From Oikopleura dioica (taxonomy: Eukaryota; Chordata; Appendicularia; Copelata; Oikopleuridae): 64,000 nucleotides of DNA. The notes beneath the pieces are model-generated. The model did no database searches. It had not been told where the DNA came from and saw nothing but the letters and a program-made list of their open reading frames with translations. The stretch spans positions 12,033,001 through 12,097,000 of the forward strand of contig OU015567.1 in the NCBI GenBank assembly GCA_907165135.1. Direction: 5' to 3'. The translations under genes and the position numbers were made by a program. How positions within the stretch are numbered: the first letter of the stretch is position 1; each line of letters opens with the position of its first letter. Positions 23,235-36,600 of the stretch are shown here, piece after piece.

Positions 23235-24290
23235 GAGATTGCTGGCATAGCTTTGGCACCTACTGTTATCCTGAGCCTTCTGCCTATAACGTCCAATGCA
23301 CGTTAGTGAAATCTCGAAATTGAACATTGGTTTAATTGATATTTAGTCAAACTTCGATGTCGCTTACGTATCATAGTTGCTTGTTCGAAAGTCCGCCATA
23401 TGTCCTAAGAATAAGTTCAAGATTCAATAAATACGTTACCAATCATTTAATGAAGATATTGAACTGAGAGAAGCTACTGTGATTCAAAACCGACTAAAGA
23501 AACCTTGAAAAATGGTTGGAGAAAGCTTACAATTGGTCTCGAAGACTGCGCTGTCAGTTCACTACAAACAATGGACAACCTGACTTTTCGGACAGTGCTC
23601 GTGACGTTTATGCATAGAATCCAAGGAGTTAGGATTCTTAAAAGACGGGAAATACCACTGAAATGCGAGTATGAAATTCAAAGCATTCAGTCAAGTTCAC
23701 GGCCTCAACTGCGATCGGCGGTCGTTATCGATGAGGGCTTTAAATGTAGGGATCTCAATTTTCTTACAAATTGCGACGGATTAAGAGCTTCCTCATAAGA
23801 TAGTAGGAGATCCCAATTACAAGCCAGCGATGTGAGCCTCGATCAATTGGTTGGCGACTCGAACTTCCAGTTAGAAGTTAATGACTTGGGAAACGGATTT
23901 TTGCTTGGAAAGAAATTCAGCATTCATATTTCTTTCGATTCGCCTCTGGAAAAACTAGGCTGGTCAATTGACTCCTGCAGTGTCGAAGTTCAAGGTGATG
24001 AAAAATTCGACTTCTTGAAAAACGGATGCGGCCTCGATTTCCTTGACATTTCAACAAGTGCGGATTGGTTTCAAATTGGATCAGGAAATGTTGAAATTTT
24101 CCTAAATGCTTTTGAACTTGGCGATTCTAATGGCGCATTTTCGATGACCTGCGAGATTAAACTGTGCTACGCCAGCAATGGACTTGAACCTGACGAAGAA
24201 ACTTACTGTAACTTATTTTCTCAGAGAAGATGCGAAAACGAGTTCACTGATTTCTCGCTTTCCAGTTCAGATATTTTTATGCTCAAATAA
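23235..24290 (+). CDS. ZP-domain protein, 5' end unresolved
   Basis: Segments of a zona pellucida domain are visible in order: SFGTYCYPEPSAYNVQC (from about 23250), PPYVLRISSRFN (about 23390), then LEDCAVSSLQTMDNLTFR and ILKRREIPLKCEYEIQS, where the last cysteine block is typical of ZP-N. After an intron comes a ZP-C half (WSIDSCSVEVQ, FLKNGCGLDFL, FSMTCEIKLCYAS, TYCNLFSQRRC). The intron between DEG and ASDVSLDQL fits as GC-AG in phase 1 (about 23733-23823). The protein ends SSDIFMLK with no clear anchor. AATAAA overlaps the stop. The start codon and first exon are not identified. It probably belongs with extracellular matrix or egg-coat-like proteins, as does the CUB-ZP gene at 946. Confidence 0.7.
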
Positions 24291-24291
24291 A
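24286..24291 (+). terminator. Poly(A) signal overlapping the ZP stop codon
   Basis: AATAAA covers the TAA stop at 24288-24290, the same compact ending as in the CUB-ZP gene. Confidence 0.6.
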
Positions 24292-24622
24292 AACACTCAA
24301 AAAGGCAAATTATTTTTTTTTCTTCCTTGATTTCGGCGAGTCAGGTTGAGGGCGGTGAAAATGACAGAAGATGGGATGAATAGGACATGGGGCGGAGCGT
24401 CGCTTCTTTTGCTCGTTGTGCGCAGATTGAAAGGCAAATAGGACTGGCATTGTTTGACAATTTCATTGAAATAGACTTGGAGGAAATTAAACAATTCGCT
24501 TCACTCTAAAATTTTCTATTGATCGACGAGAACTTAAATCGAAGACAAAAATTTCATCATAAAAATAACTAGAAACAATTTTTACGAACGAAAAACTTAG
24601 AGAGTACTTATGAACGAAGAAG

Positions 24623-27600
24623 ATGAGATCGATTAACAATTTGATCTTCATCCTTATTTACAACCGGATTGACGCTGCTGAAATATGCAAAGCGGGAGAG
24701 GTCAGAATTGGTGAAAGCTGTTTTGAGTGTCCCGCTGGATTCAGGTTCGTTTTCAGATCCCTCATCTTTGAGGCTCGAGTTTTCAAGTTTTTTAGATTCT
24801 ATTTAATTTAAATTTTAAATTTTATTTGAGTTGAATTCGTAGATATAATTTTAAAACATTATACCATCAATTTTTACGTTTCTTATGCATGAAGTTTGTT
24901 TGAACAGAAATCTGCGCGAAAGCTGTAGAGCTCAATTAGTGTGGATGATGGCACAGAGCTTGGCCTTTGTCTTAGCAACGCTGCCTTAATATTTGCCTCA
25001 ACTAGCGATTACGTTTAGATGTTCCGACGAGAAGCTTCTTTCGTGTGACCTTGGCGAGTATCAAGACAAAGAAGGGCAAGAGTTCTGCAAGCAATGTCCG
25101 GAAACCGCAATTGACGAAAGGGTTGATCTGGAAGAACCGAGTGTCGCTTGTAATGAATGTCCTCCTGGATACGTAAACATAAAAAATGAGTGCAAACCGC
25201 CAGATGATAGTGAAAAGCATTCTCGTGTCAGACGGGAAGTTACCAATTGTAAATCAGGATTTTATCTTGTGACAAGTGCGGTCAGTGGCGAAAATGAGTG
25301 TGTTCCTTGTCCAGAAGGAAAATATTGCACTGGTGGGAATAATGCTCAGAGTAAAAACTGCGCAAAAATTGGCGATCATACATATTCTGGACATGGCATG
25401 TCTACATGTCCCTCTTGTACGAATATTGTCTCTTTATATGGAAAAATATGCAAATCCGACAAAAATAACAAGTTGAGCGAAATAAGAGAATGCCCAGCGG
25501 GTACAAAGGCAGATGCAAATGGAAGTAATACTACAAACTGCTCTGCAAAGAACTATTGTCCTGGAAACTGCAAAGAAATTTCTTGCCCAAAAGGAACCTA
25601 CTCGAAGGCTTCAGCGAGTGAGTGTTCTATTTGCAGAGCTGGTAAATATTGCTCGAATGGATCCGAACGAGATTGTGGTACTGATGAAGTTAGCGCTGAC
25701 GGTCAATCATCCTGTATTCCATGCCCACCCGGATACGCTTGCCCGAATGAAAAACTCCAAGACGCAGTGCGATGCTTGCCAGGCAATTTTATTCAAGGAA
25801 CATCTTGTACTCCGTGTCCTGCTGGAAGTTATTGTCCCTCACCTACCGCTGGAAGAAAGAACTGTCCCGAAGGAACTTTTTCACAGGCCGGGGCTACTTC
25901 GTGTTCACCTGCTTTACCTGGATTTGAAGCTAAGAACGCCAACACAGAAAGTCCAACAAAATGCTCAGCTGGCCAATATTCAGTTGATGGGAAAGAGTGC
26001 ATAGATTGTCCGAAAAATAACTACTGCCCCGCTGTGAATAGACCACCAATTCCTTGTCTTCCAGGATTTCACACAGCAAATACAAAGTCAACATCATGTG
26101 ATCCATGCCCAGCGGGAAGTTTTTGTGAATCAGGCCAAGACCCAGTACCTTGTGAGGATGGATTTTATTCTCATAAGGGTGCTTTTACTTGCACAGTCTG
26201 TAAACCTGGCTATCTGTGCACTACAACTTCGCATGACTCTCCTATGTCCGATCCTTGTCCTGCCGGAAGTTACTGCCCTATCATTGATGAGGGCGATGGC
26301 GCAAAACCGACAAGAAAAACATGTCCGGAAGGAACATTTCAACCAGAGACCGGAAAATCATCATTTCATGACTGTCAGCCATGTCCTCCAGGGTACGTCT
26401 GTACGACGAATGCACTACCAACAGTGAAATGCCCAGCTGGATTTTATTGTCCTGGCGTAACCATTTCTCAATCTCTTATTGACGAGCTTGATGACAGTTC
26501 AACAAATCTACAATACAATAACAATCCAAATACACTTTCTATTAATGGCATGCAGTATCCCTGTCCTCCAGGAACATATAACCCTGACGAGGGAATCACT
26601 CATGTGTCACAGTGTAAAATCTGCGACGCTGGAAAGTATTGCATTGAAGGTAGTGAAAGTCAAACCAATTGCCCGGCACATCACTATTGCCCCCAAGGAT
26701 TTCCAGCAACGGGTGGCAATGTTACTCCATGCCCTGCTGGCTACCACAGTTCTAGTGGTGGACTTGCGAACCCGCAACAGTGCGATGTCTGTAGTAGAGG
26801 AAAGTATTGTGAGAGTGGAAAGGGTGAAACAAATTGTCCTGCTGGAACATATCGAGCAGAAGAAGGTGCTGAATCAAAAAGTGACTGCATTCCATTGCAA
26901 CCAGGAACCTTCAGCTCTTCTACCGGAAAAATCGATGACACTGGTACTATATGTCCAAAAGGGAGTTTTTGTCCTCCAGGATCAACCGAAGCAATCCCTT
27001 GCCCAGTTGGAACGTATGGTAATGCAACTGGACTACATTATCAGCATAACTGCAAACCTTGTGAACCTGGAAAATACTGCCCCTCGACTGGTCTAACTGA
27101 CGCAGACCAAATACAGTGTTCTCGAGGTTATTACTGTCCGCTCGGCACAATATATGAAAAACAATTTCCATGTGAAGCTGGAACTTACTCTGATGTCGGA
27201 ACTGAGTGTCAAAGAAAAGCACCTGATGCTTTTGACTGGGTTAATGTTATCTCTTGCAATTTGGAATGCCAGATTTGTGATGCTGGATCATATTGTCCCG
27301 CCGCGACAGAATCAACACAAGTTACAAGCCTGAAGTGTCCATCTGGTCATTACTGTCCTGAAGGAACAATGAGCAAATTCCAGTTTCCTTGTCAAAATGG
27401 AACGTATAATGAATTTGAGGGAAAATACAGTCCTAACGATTGCATAAAATGCACAGAGGGACATTGGTGCGGAGAAGGAACAACTAATCCAACACCCTGT
27501 CCTGATGGAAGATACTACAAAAATGATACTAGTCTTATTGGAGCGAGAAATGTTGACGAGTGTGATTTATGTCCAGGTGGTAAATACTGCACAACAACAG

Positions 27601-30600
27601 GTTCGTCCGATTGCGATCCAGGAACATACTCACGACCTGGTCAAACTTCATGCAAACCATGTGTTGCAGGCTCATATTGCCCAACTGGAACATCAGAAAA
27701 GGCAATGTTGAATGACTTAATTTGTCCGGCTGGAAAATTCTGCCCAGAAGGTTCGGAAAATGCACTTTTGGATTGTGAAGAGGGCTTTTATTGCCCGAAA
27801 GGAACCGATCAACAATTAAAGTGTTTTCCCGGAACATACAATACTCAAAGAGGGAAAGCAGAAGCTAGTGACTGCGTTCAATGTGATGCAGGCTATTACT
27901 GTACTGAAGGTATGGCTACTTCGCCGATAAGTAACGCCTCGATGCTTTGTGATGAGGGTTATTATTGCCCAAAAGATATCGTTCTGAATGCATTTCTCAC
28001 AAAATACGACCTTGAAAGTGGTGATGTTCAGCAAGCTCTCAACCGCAAAGTAGGATCATGGGGGCCCAAGCAATTCCCTTGCCCAGGCGGAACTTATCGA
28101 GATACTAAAGGCGCAAAAGATGACAAAGAATGTACAGATTGTTCGGCGACAAAATACTGCCCAGAAGGAAGTCCAAAAGAACTTGATTGTCCTGACGGCT
28201 ACGTTTGTGGTGCTAAAACTGAAGTTCCTATTCCCTGTCCAAAAGGAACCTACCATGATACAACAGCTACTCCGTCCCTCTCTTCTATCGACGAGTGCAC
28301 TGATTGTACTGAAGGAATGTACTGCGACGGAGAAGGTTTGACAGCACCTCGTGATAAATGCGATCCTGGGTATATTTGTTTCACTGGTTCTCCGATTTCG
28401 AATCCGCTAGACATCTACGGTAGTGAATGTTCCGCGGGCGGGTACTGTGAGCAAGGATCGTCCCAATTAACACCTTGTCCCGATGGTACATTCTCGAATG
28501 CAAGTAGAGCGACAACGGACAAGGAGTGCGTCGACTGCCGACCAGGTCTGTTTTGCGACCCTGGAGGGAGTGCTATTATTGAACCTACTGGAGGATGCCT
28601 TCCTGGATATTATTGTACTGAAAAATCTAATACATCCACTCAAAATAGTTGTGGCCCAGGTACATTTTGTGAGGAATTGTCTTCAGTCGAGTCCAGCTGC
28701 ACTTTCGGAACATACAACCCTTCTTTCAATAATGATTCATGTGTTGCTTGTGATGAAGGAAGTCTCTGTAAATCAACTTCACTTTCTTCACCTGGTCCCG
28801 CATGTCCAGAAGGAAGCTTTTGTCCTAGTCCCTTCAAATTTATCAATCCTAACGATCATACAGATATTATTCTAATGAATACATCGTCATCATATCCAAA
28901 ACTACTTCCTGAAATTGGATCTTACACTCCAGTTCTTTGTCCACCAGGAACATATGGGGTGAGTGGTGACAAAAAAGATGAAACAACTTGTGTACGTTGT
29001 CCTGAAGGCAAAGCTTGCTTTCATTTTGGAATGACATTTAGTGATATTGAAGATTGCGAAGCCGGATTTATGTGCGGAGAGGGGAATATTTATAGAACTC
29101 CTTCGGAAGGCGATGGCGATTCAATGTCGAGCGGGCCTTGTGAGCCTGGTCATTATTGTCCTGCTGGAACCACAATATCAGGGTCTACTGCACCCAAGAA
29201 ATGTCAACCAGGAACATTCAATCCTAACAAATTCGGTAAGGCTCTTGATGACTGCTTACCTTGTCTCGCTGGTATGGCATGCACAGCTGAGGGCCTTGAA
29301 TGGCCCGATGCAGAATGCGAGGCAGGATACTATTGCACTGCTGGTGCTTCAAGCGCACAGCAAAATAAGTGCACTCTCGGACACTATTGTCCTCCTGGTT
29401 CGAATAAAGAAAAAGAATGTCCAGTCGGATATTATCAAAAAGAATTAGGTCAATCAACTTGTACGCCCTGTCCTGCTGGTAAACTGTGTCCGACAGAGGG
29501 AATGGACGATCCCCAGCCTTGTATCGCTGGAAGCTACTGTTTAGGGACACATTGTGAGCCAGGTTCCACGTGTGATCTTGGCAAGTTGAAACCAGGTACG
29601 CGACAGCTTATTCGATGCGGTTGCGAAGACAATGGCAAAGTTTGTGGAAACACAAACGTCGCGTGTTATGAAGAACGAGTCCCCACTTATTGCCCGATTG
29701 GATATTATGGAGTGGGAGACATTCTCAAAAGTGAAGGTGAATGTACTCTCTGCGATGCTGGAAAATATTGTGACGAGCCAGGAATGACTTCAACACAACA
29801 AAAATCGATAGGAAAGGGGCATTTTTCTACAGGGGGTGCACGAGTGAAATATCCGGTTGAGACAATTTATCCAAACGGAACTTTTGATTATCCCGATTGC
29901 TTAGGATCAAATACATGTGGCTTATGTGAGAAAGGATATTTCTGCAACCAAGAAGGACTTACCACCGCCACTCCTTCTGCCAATAAGTGCCCGAAATTTA
30001 CTTTCTCCAATCAACCTGGATACGGCGAAGACAATTGTATAATATGTCCTGTCGGTTACGATTGCAACACAGAGGGAATATCAGAACTAACGGACGATCT
30101 GCTTTGTGAAGAACATTTTACTTGTACTGGCGGCGGCGCCTCAAAAAATGACTGTGAAGCAGGTAAATATTGCCCGAGAGGATCAAGTGAAGGACTCCCT
30201 TGTACTCCAGGCTATTTTTGCGAAGGAACATCGACAGGCCGTCAAATCTGCCCTGCTGGAACATTTTGCGAAGGAGGAAATGACGCTCCTGAGCAATGTC
30301 CACCAGGTTACAACTGCCCTGTAGCTGGAACTTACCAACCTCTTCCATGCCAGCCAGGATATTATCAAGATCAACAAGGTCAAATTCAGTGCGAGCTATG
30401 CAGTGCAACAAAGTACTGCCCGGATACGGCGATGAGTCAATCATCGGATGATCTTCCTCTCTGCGATCCTGGATACATTTGTACTGGAGGGGCGAAATCA
30501 CCAAAACAGGAGCCTTGTGAAGAAGGAACTTATAAAGATAGCTCAATGGATAGTTGTGAATCCTGTCCAGATGGAAAATATTGTCCGAACAAAGGAATGA

Positions 30601-33600
30601 GCGATCTCACAGAGTTTGATTGCCTGGATGGATTCGTTTGCAATGGCATTGTTAACAACGAGTCCCCAAGAGGTGATAAGCAATGTACCCCAGGCCATTA
30701 TTGCGAAAAGGGTTTCGAATACGAATGCCCAAGTGGCACTTTCAGGTTGACTTCGGGATCAAGCTCCATAGATTATTGTGTCGAATGTACTCCTGGTTTT
30801 ATTTGCCCGAACGCTACTGTTTCTCCTACAATCAAATGTCCACCTGGATTTTTCTGTCCATTAGGTACAGGTGAAAATGAAGAGCAGCCGTGTACTCCTG
30901 GTCATTTTTGTCCTGAAGCATCTGATCGAGAAATTTTGTGTCCAAAAGGAACGCTTTGCAGTTTTGATGAGATGGCTGAGCCTGATGCATGCACTCCGGG
31001 AGACTTGTGTGATCAGTTAGGACAAACGACAAGAAAAGATTGCCCCGAAGGATACAAGTGTCCAGTGCCAGTATGTGCTTCAACCGACGCATTTGATCTT
31101 GAAAAATTTCATCAATACACAACTCTATATGCATGCGACGATGACATTGTTCCCGAGTTTAAGATTCCTTGTGGCAAAGGTTACTACAATGACCAGCTGA
31201 ACCAGGAAGATTGTAAGCTCTGTCCAGAAGGAAAATATTGTCCTTATATCAATACAATCACGCCTGAGGATTGCGTCGCTGGGTTTGACTGCGTTGGTGG
31301 CTGCAAAATGTCAACTCCTCGAACAGAGTCTATCGATTGTGTTAATCCACCGAATGCAACATCAACTGCTACTTTCAAGTACCTTTGCCCTAAAGGATAT
31401 TATTGTGAGCCCGGTCAACCAAAGAAACCTTGTCTTGCCGGCACGTACAACCCAATGGAAGGCGCTGTTAATTCGGACTGGTGCCTTACATGTCCCACTG
31501 GTTCGACCTGTGATGAAGCTACAGGAGAAGTACCAACCGATGGAACTGTCACGTGTGAAGATGGAAAGTACTGCACAGATGGCAAAATTGAAGATTGTCC
31601 AAAGGGCTTTTACTGTGACTACTCTACTAATCCCGGCAGATCCGAGCCATATCCATGCCCAGAAGGAACGTTCAATGATAAAACAGGACTATCGAAAGTT
31701 GAAGAATGCTCGGAGTGTACTGCAGGATACTATTGTGATAGACAAGCAATGACTCAAGCACCGGAAACACTCTCCTCGCCACCAAAATGTCAAGCTGGCT
31801 TCTATTGCCCAATCGGAAGTAAAAGCCGACAAGACACAATTTGTCCAGTGGGATCATTCTGTCAAGAAGAAGTTGGAGCCCCTTCTCCTTGTCCACCGCG
31901 AGAATACACATCAAGCAAAGGCCAAGAAGCTTGCAAAGGATGCCCAGAAAGATTCATATGCCCCGGTGGAACAGCTCCTATCCCATGCCCAGCTGGAGAG
32001 TACTGTGGAGCTGGAGTTTCATCTGGTGCAAAATGCCCCGCTGGCACTTGGTCAAACGTCGAGAAGCTCGCCAAAGAGAGCGAATGCATGGCTTGTCCGC
32101 CTGGTAAAATATGCAAAACTGAAGGAATCGACGACGAGAACAAGCTTGAAAATTGTCCGGCTGGCTATTGGTGTCAGCATTCAGTTCAAGTTGATCCTGC
32201 TGGGTCGAACTCAAATTGCAATAATGGCAAGTTTGGTAAGTGTGCTGCTGGTTTTATGTGTCCTGAAGGATCATCACGCCCCATTCCTTGCAGCGCTGGA
32301 ACTTATCAAGAGAATGAAGGCCAAGAAAGCTGTGAGCCATGTCCTGCTGGTGAGTTCTGCTTCGAAGGCGCTGCTGTACTCGAAACAAATACAAATTACA
32401 CACAAGTCAAACGCGGGAAGTGCCCCGTTGGCTATTACTGCCCTTCTGGAACAAAATCTCCATACGACTATCCTTGTCGAAAAGGTACCTATGCTGACCT
32501 TTCTTCTCCCCGCGAAGACGACAGCGCCTGTAAAATTTGTGATGCAGGAAGTTTCTGTGGCAAAGAAGGACTCGAACTGCCATCTGGCTTATGTACACCT
32601 GGGTTTTACTGTCCAGAAGGATCAACAGAAGCAACGGCCAAAAAGTGCGGAAGTGGAAACTACTGCCCTGAAGGATCTAAAGAACCATTACCCTGTCCAG
32701 CAGGAAAATATTGTCCTGGAGTTACTATGTCGGACATTCCGGATAACAATGTAAATGATCCGATTTGGGACTGCTGGCCAGGATACTATTGTTTGGCAGG
32801 ATCAAAAACACCAAATCCTTCCACTGGAAAATGCAAAAAAGGCTTTTATTGTCCCGCTGGTAATGACGCTCCGAAACCATGTGATGCTGGCACTTACCTG
32901 GATTTTGACCTTGCATTCAGCTCAGCGCACTGTAAACCTTGCAAACCAGGTTATTTGTGTAGCGAAGCTGGTCTTTCGCAGCCATATGATGAGTGTAGCG
33001 AAGGCTTTTATTGTGTCGACAATATAGAGATAGAGTGTGAGGCTGGATATTATTGTCCGAAGAATTCCGGATTCCCGCGATTGTGCGAGTCTGGAACATA
33101 TTCAGCCCGTGCCGCAAGTTCTTGCAAAGCATGTGATGCTGGCAAGTACTGTGATCCGTTTGAAACAGGAGTAGTTGTGCCTGTGAGTTCGCCAAAAGAA
33201 TGTCCTCCAGGATACTATTGCCCGTCTGGAACAAAGTTCATGTATGAGTATCCATGCCCAGCTGGAAAAATTCGCAAAACAGAAGGTGCCGCTAGCGAAA
33301 ATGACTGTGATCCGTGCCCAGCAGGATCTTACTGCAAAGACCGAGGTCTTTCTGCGCCAACAGGAGACTGCTATAAAGGTTACGAGTGTCCTCAAGGTCA
33401 AATTCGTCCCAATCCTTCCGACCATAAATGTCCGGCCGGTCATTATTGTGGCAGAGAAGGTTGTGGAGATGGTATTGGAACGCCATGCCCTGTTCCATGC
33501 CCAGCTAATACTTACAATGATATGCCTGGCGCAACCATGCTTGAAAGTTGTCAACCTTGCACAAAAGCATGTAGTGGAACTGGTAATATTCAAGACGGTG

Positions 33601-36600
33601 ATGCGTGTGCAGCAGGACAAGATTGTGAGTTTGATCCTCCAGTTCCCTGTCCAAAGGGCTATTACTGTCCTGAAAACGAAACTTACAAAGTTGAATGCCC
33701 ACCTGGAACATTTAGAAACGAGGTAGGTGGCAAAGAGTTGAGCGACTGCACGAACTGCACAGCAGGGACTTACTGCCCAGACAGTGCTATGGAAAATGTT
33801 CTTACCGAGTTCTGTGATGATGGGTATGACTGTCAAACTGGTGCTGAAGTACCAAAACCATCGACTATGGTCTGTCCGATTGGTGTTTATTGCGAAGGTA
33901 TCGGAAAAGCTGCTCTTTGTACAAATGGCGAGACAACAGTATTCACGGGCGCTGATAAGTGCCATACTTGCCCGAAAGGCTACGATTGTGTTTCCGGCAG
34001 TGAGCCTGTTATTTGTCCAATTGGTTTTTACTGCGAAACTGGAACTCCTGCAGAATGTCCATCTGGCACGGTTGGCAAAATTGTTGGGCTTACTAATCAG
34101 TCTGAATGCTCTCCATGTCCATCAGGCAAAGTTTGCCCAGGAGGTTCGATTGAAAATGAGTGTCCTGCTGGAAAGTATTGTCGAGAAAACGCATCCGAAC
34201 CAGCAACAAATATTGAAGAATGTCCTGCTGGATATGAGTGTCCCCTTGGGACGGGCGAACCTAAGCCCTGCTCTGCTGGATTTTTCTCAGAAGGAAGCGC
34301 AACATCTTGTACAATTTGCCCCGAAAAATTTTACTGCGAAGGACCAAAGGATAAGCAACCGTGCCCACTGGGCTATGTTTGCCCAGAAGGTACAGAATTT
34401 GGAAGACAATTTGCGTGCCCGAAAGGATCTTATTCTGATGAGATTATTTCTGATATTGCGGATTGTATTGCATGCGACGAATTCCATTATTGCGAGTTCC
34501 CGGGCCAAGATAAACCAACAGGTAGATGCGATGATGGATACCGCTGCGAATCCGGTGAGTCTTCTCCAACACCAGAAGACAAATTATGCTTGCCTGGTCA
34601 TTATTGCGAAGCAGGCGAACAATTACGTTGCAAAGCTGGATTCTTCTGTCCCCGAGAAGGCATGACTCCAGCAGATCTTGTCGTTCCCGCTGATGACAAT
34701 GCGGTTACTCCGAATTTCCAATGCAATGAAGGATATTACTGTGATGAAGGCACTCGCGTTGGTAATCCAGGCTTGATCAGTAGTGACGAGCGATGCGCAT
34801 CTGGTGAGGACTGTGGTGGTCCTTGTGAGCCTGGCCATTACTGTCCAAGAGGAACGGAAAAAGCGACTATGCAAAAATGCAAAAAAGGAACTTACTACTC
34901 CAAAGTGGGAGCAAGAAATGAGCAAGATTGTATCCCCTGTTTGGCTGGCTACACATGTGATACTGATGGACTTGCTGATCCAACGCTGTCTTCTCAATGT
35001 GAGCCGGGCTTCTATTGCCCTGGTGGCAATCGCGATTTCTCAACGATACAAGTTCCATGCAAAGAAGGCCACAAATGCCCTGGCGATGGAAATATTGCTC
35101 CAATTGCCTGCGAAGCTGGATATTATCAAATGGACCAGGAACAAGATTCATGTGATCAATGTGACCCCGGCTATTACTGTCCAGTTAAGAGTGTCTCACC
35201 TCAAGAAGAGGAGTGTCCTGATGGATTCTATTGTCCGGCAGGTACTCAACACGGTGAGATGAATCCATGTCCTATCGGAACTATCGGCGCTGGTACCAAG
35301 TTAGAAACAATAACAGACTGCGCCCCTTGTCCAGCAGGTAAAGCTTGTCCCTTTCAAGGATATCCTTCCACGAATAGCGACTCGTTACCATTATGTGCAC
35401 CTGGTATTGTTTGCCCTCTCGGTGGCAATGCAACTCACATTCTCGATGGCGAAAAATGCGAAGTCGGTCATTATTGTGAAGCCGGTACAGAATCACATTC
35501 GAATGGTACTGGTTCGAAACTTCCAATCGAATGTCCGACTGGTACTTATAATGACGTCGAGGGTGCTCAGCTCGAGAGACACTGCAAATTCTGCAAAGCT
35601 GGCTCGTACTGTGATAGCCCCGGAGCAACGCAAGCTTCGAAATTATGCAAACCTGGATTCTACTGTCCCATGGGAAGTACTCAGATAGACCAGATTCCCT
35701 GTCCGGAAGGACATTATTGCGAAGGTGATGGAAATGCATTCCCAGAACCGTGTCCGACTCGAACTTTCCAGACGAAAAAAGAATCAGTGAAATGTGACGA
35801 TTGTACAGAAGGCTTTTACTGTAACGATAAAGGTCTAATTAATGTCGAAGGCGTATGTAAAGCAGGTTATTATTGTCCGACGGGTTCTAAATATCCAACT
35901 GAAAAGAAGTGTCCTGCTGGAGCCCATTGTCCTGCTGGATCGAGCAACTATACTTTGTGCGATCCTGGATCATATGCTCCTGTCGAAGGAATGGATGCAT
36001 GTATCGGTTGCCCTCCTGGATTTATTTGCGACCCGAAAGACGTTGTTCTAAATTTTACCGACTGGAGACATGCAATTACTCACACGACGTGTATTCTTGG
36101 CCATTATTGCCAAGCAAACACAACGAATGAAGCCGACGCTATTCGTTGCCCAGACGGAACATACTCAGAGCCATCATTCCTTCAGCCACCAGATTTAGCG
36201 AGCTCTTATGAAAAGCAAGTAGGTCTCAAATCTATTGATGAGTGCACTCCTTGTCCAGCAGGATTCTGGTGCGATGGCGTAATCAAAACCGAGTGCAACT
36301 CAATTGGCGATTACTGCCAGTTTGGCGCCAGGACAAATCAACCAACAGGACTGAATAATACCTGTGGTCCAGACGGAGGACCTCCAGAGATCGGTGGGCC
36401 TTGTACTGTTGGTAATAGTTGCGAATCAAATAAAACTCCTTACTCGTGCGAACCTGGATTCTACCAAGACGAAGAGAGGCAAGAAAAATGCAAAGCCTGC
36501 CCAGATGGAAATTACTGTCCTGCTGAATCAATAAATCCGATTCCATGTGAAAGCGGTTATAGCTGTGAGAATGACAAAAGATACCCTTATTTGGATCCGT

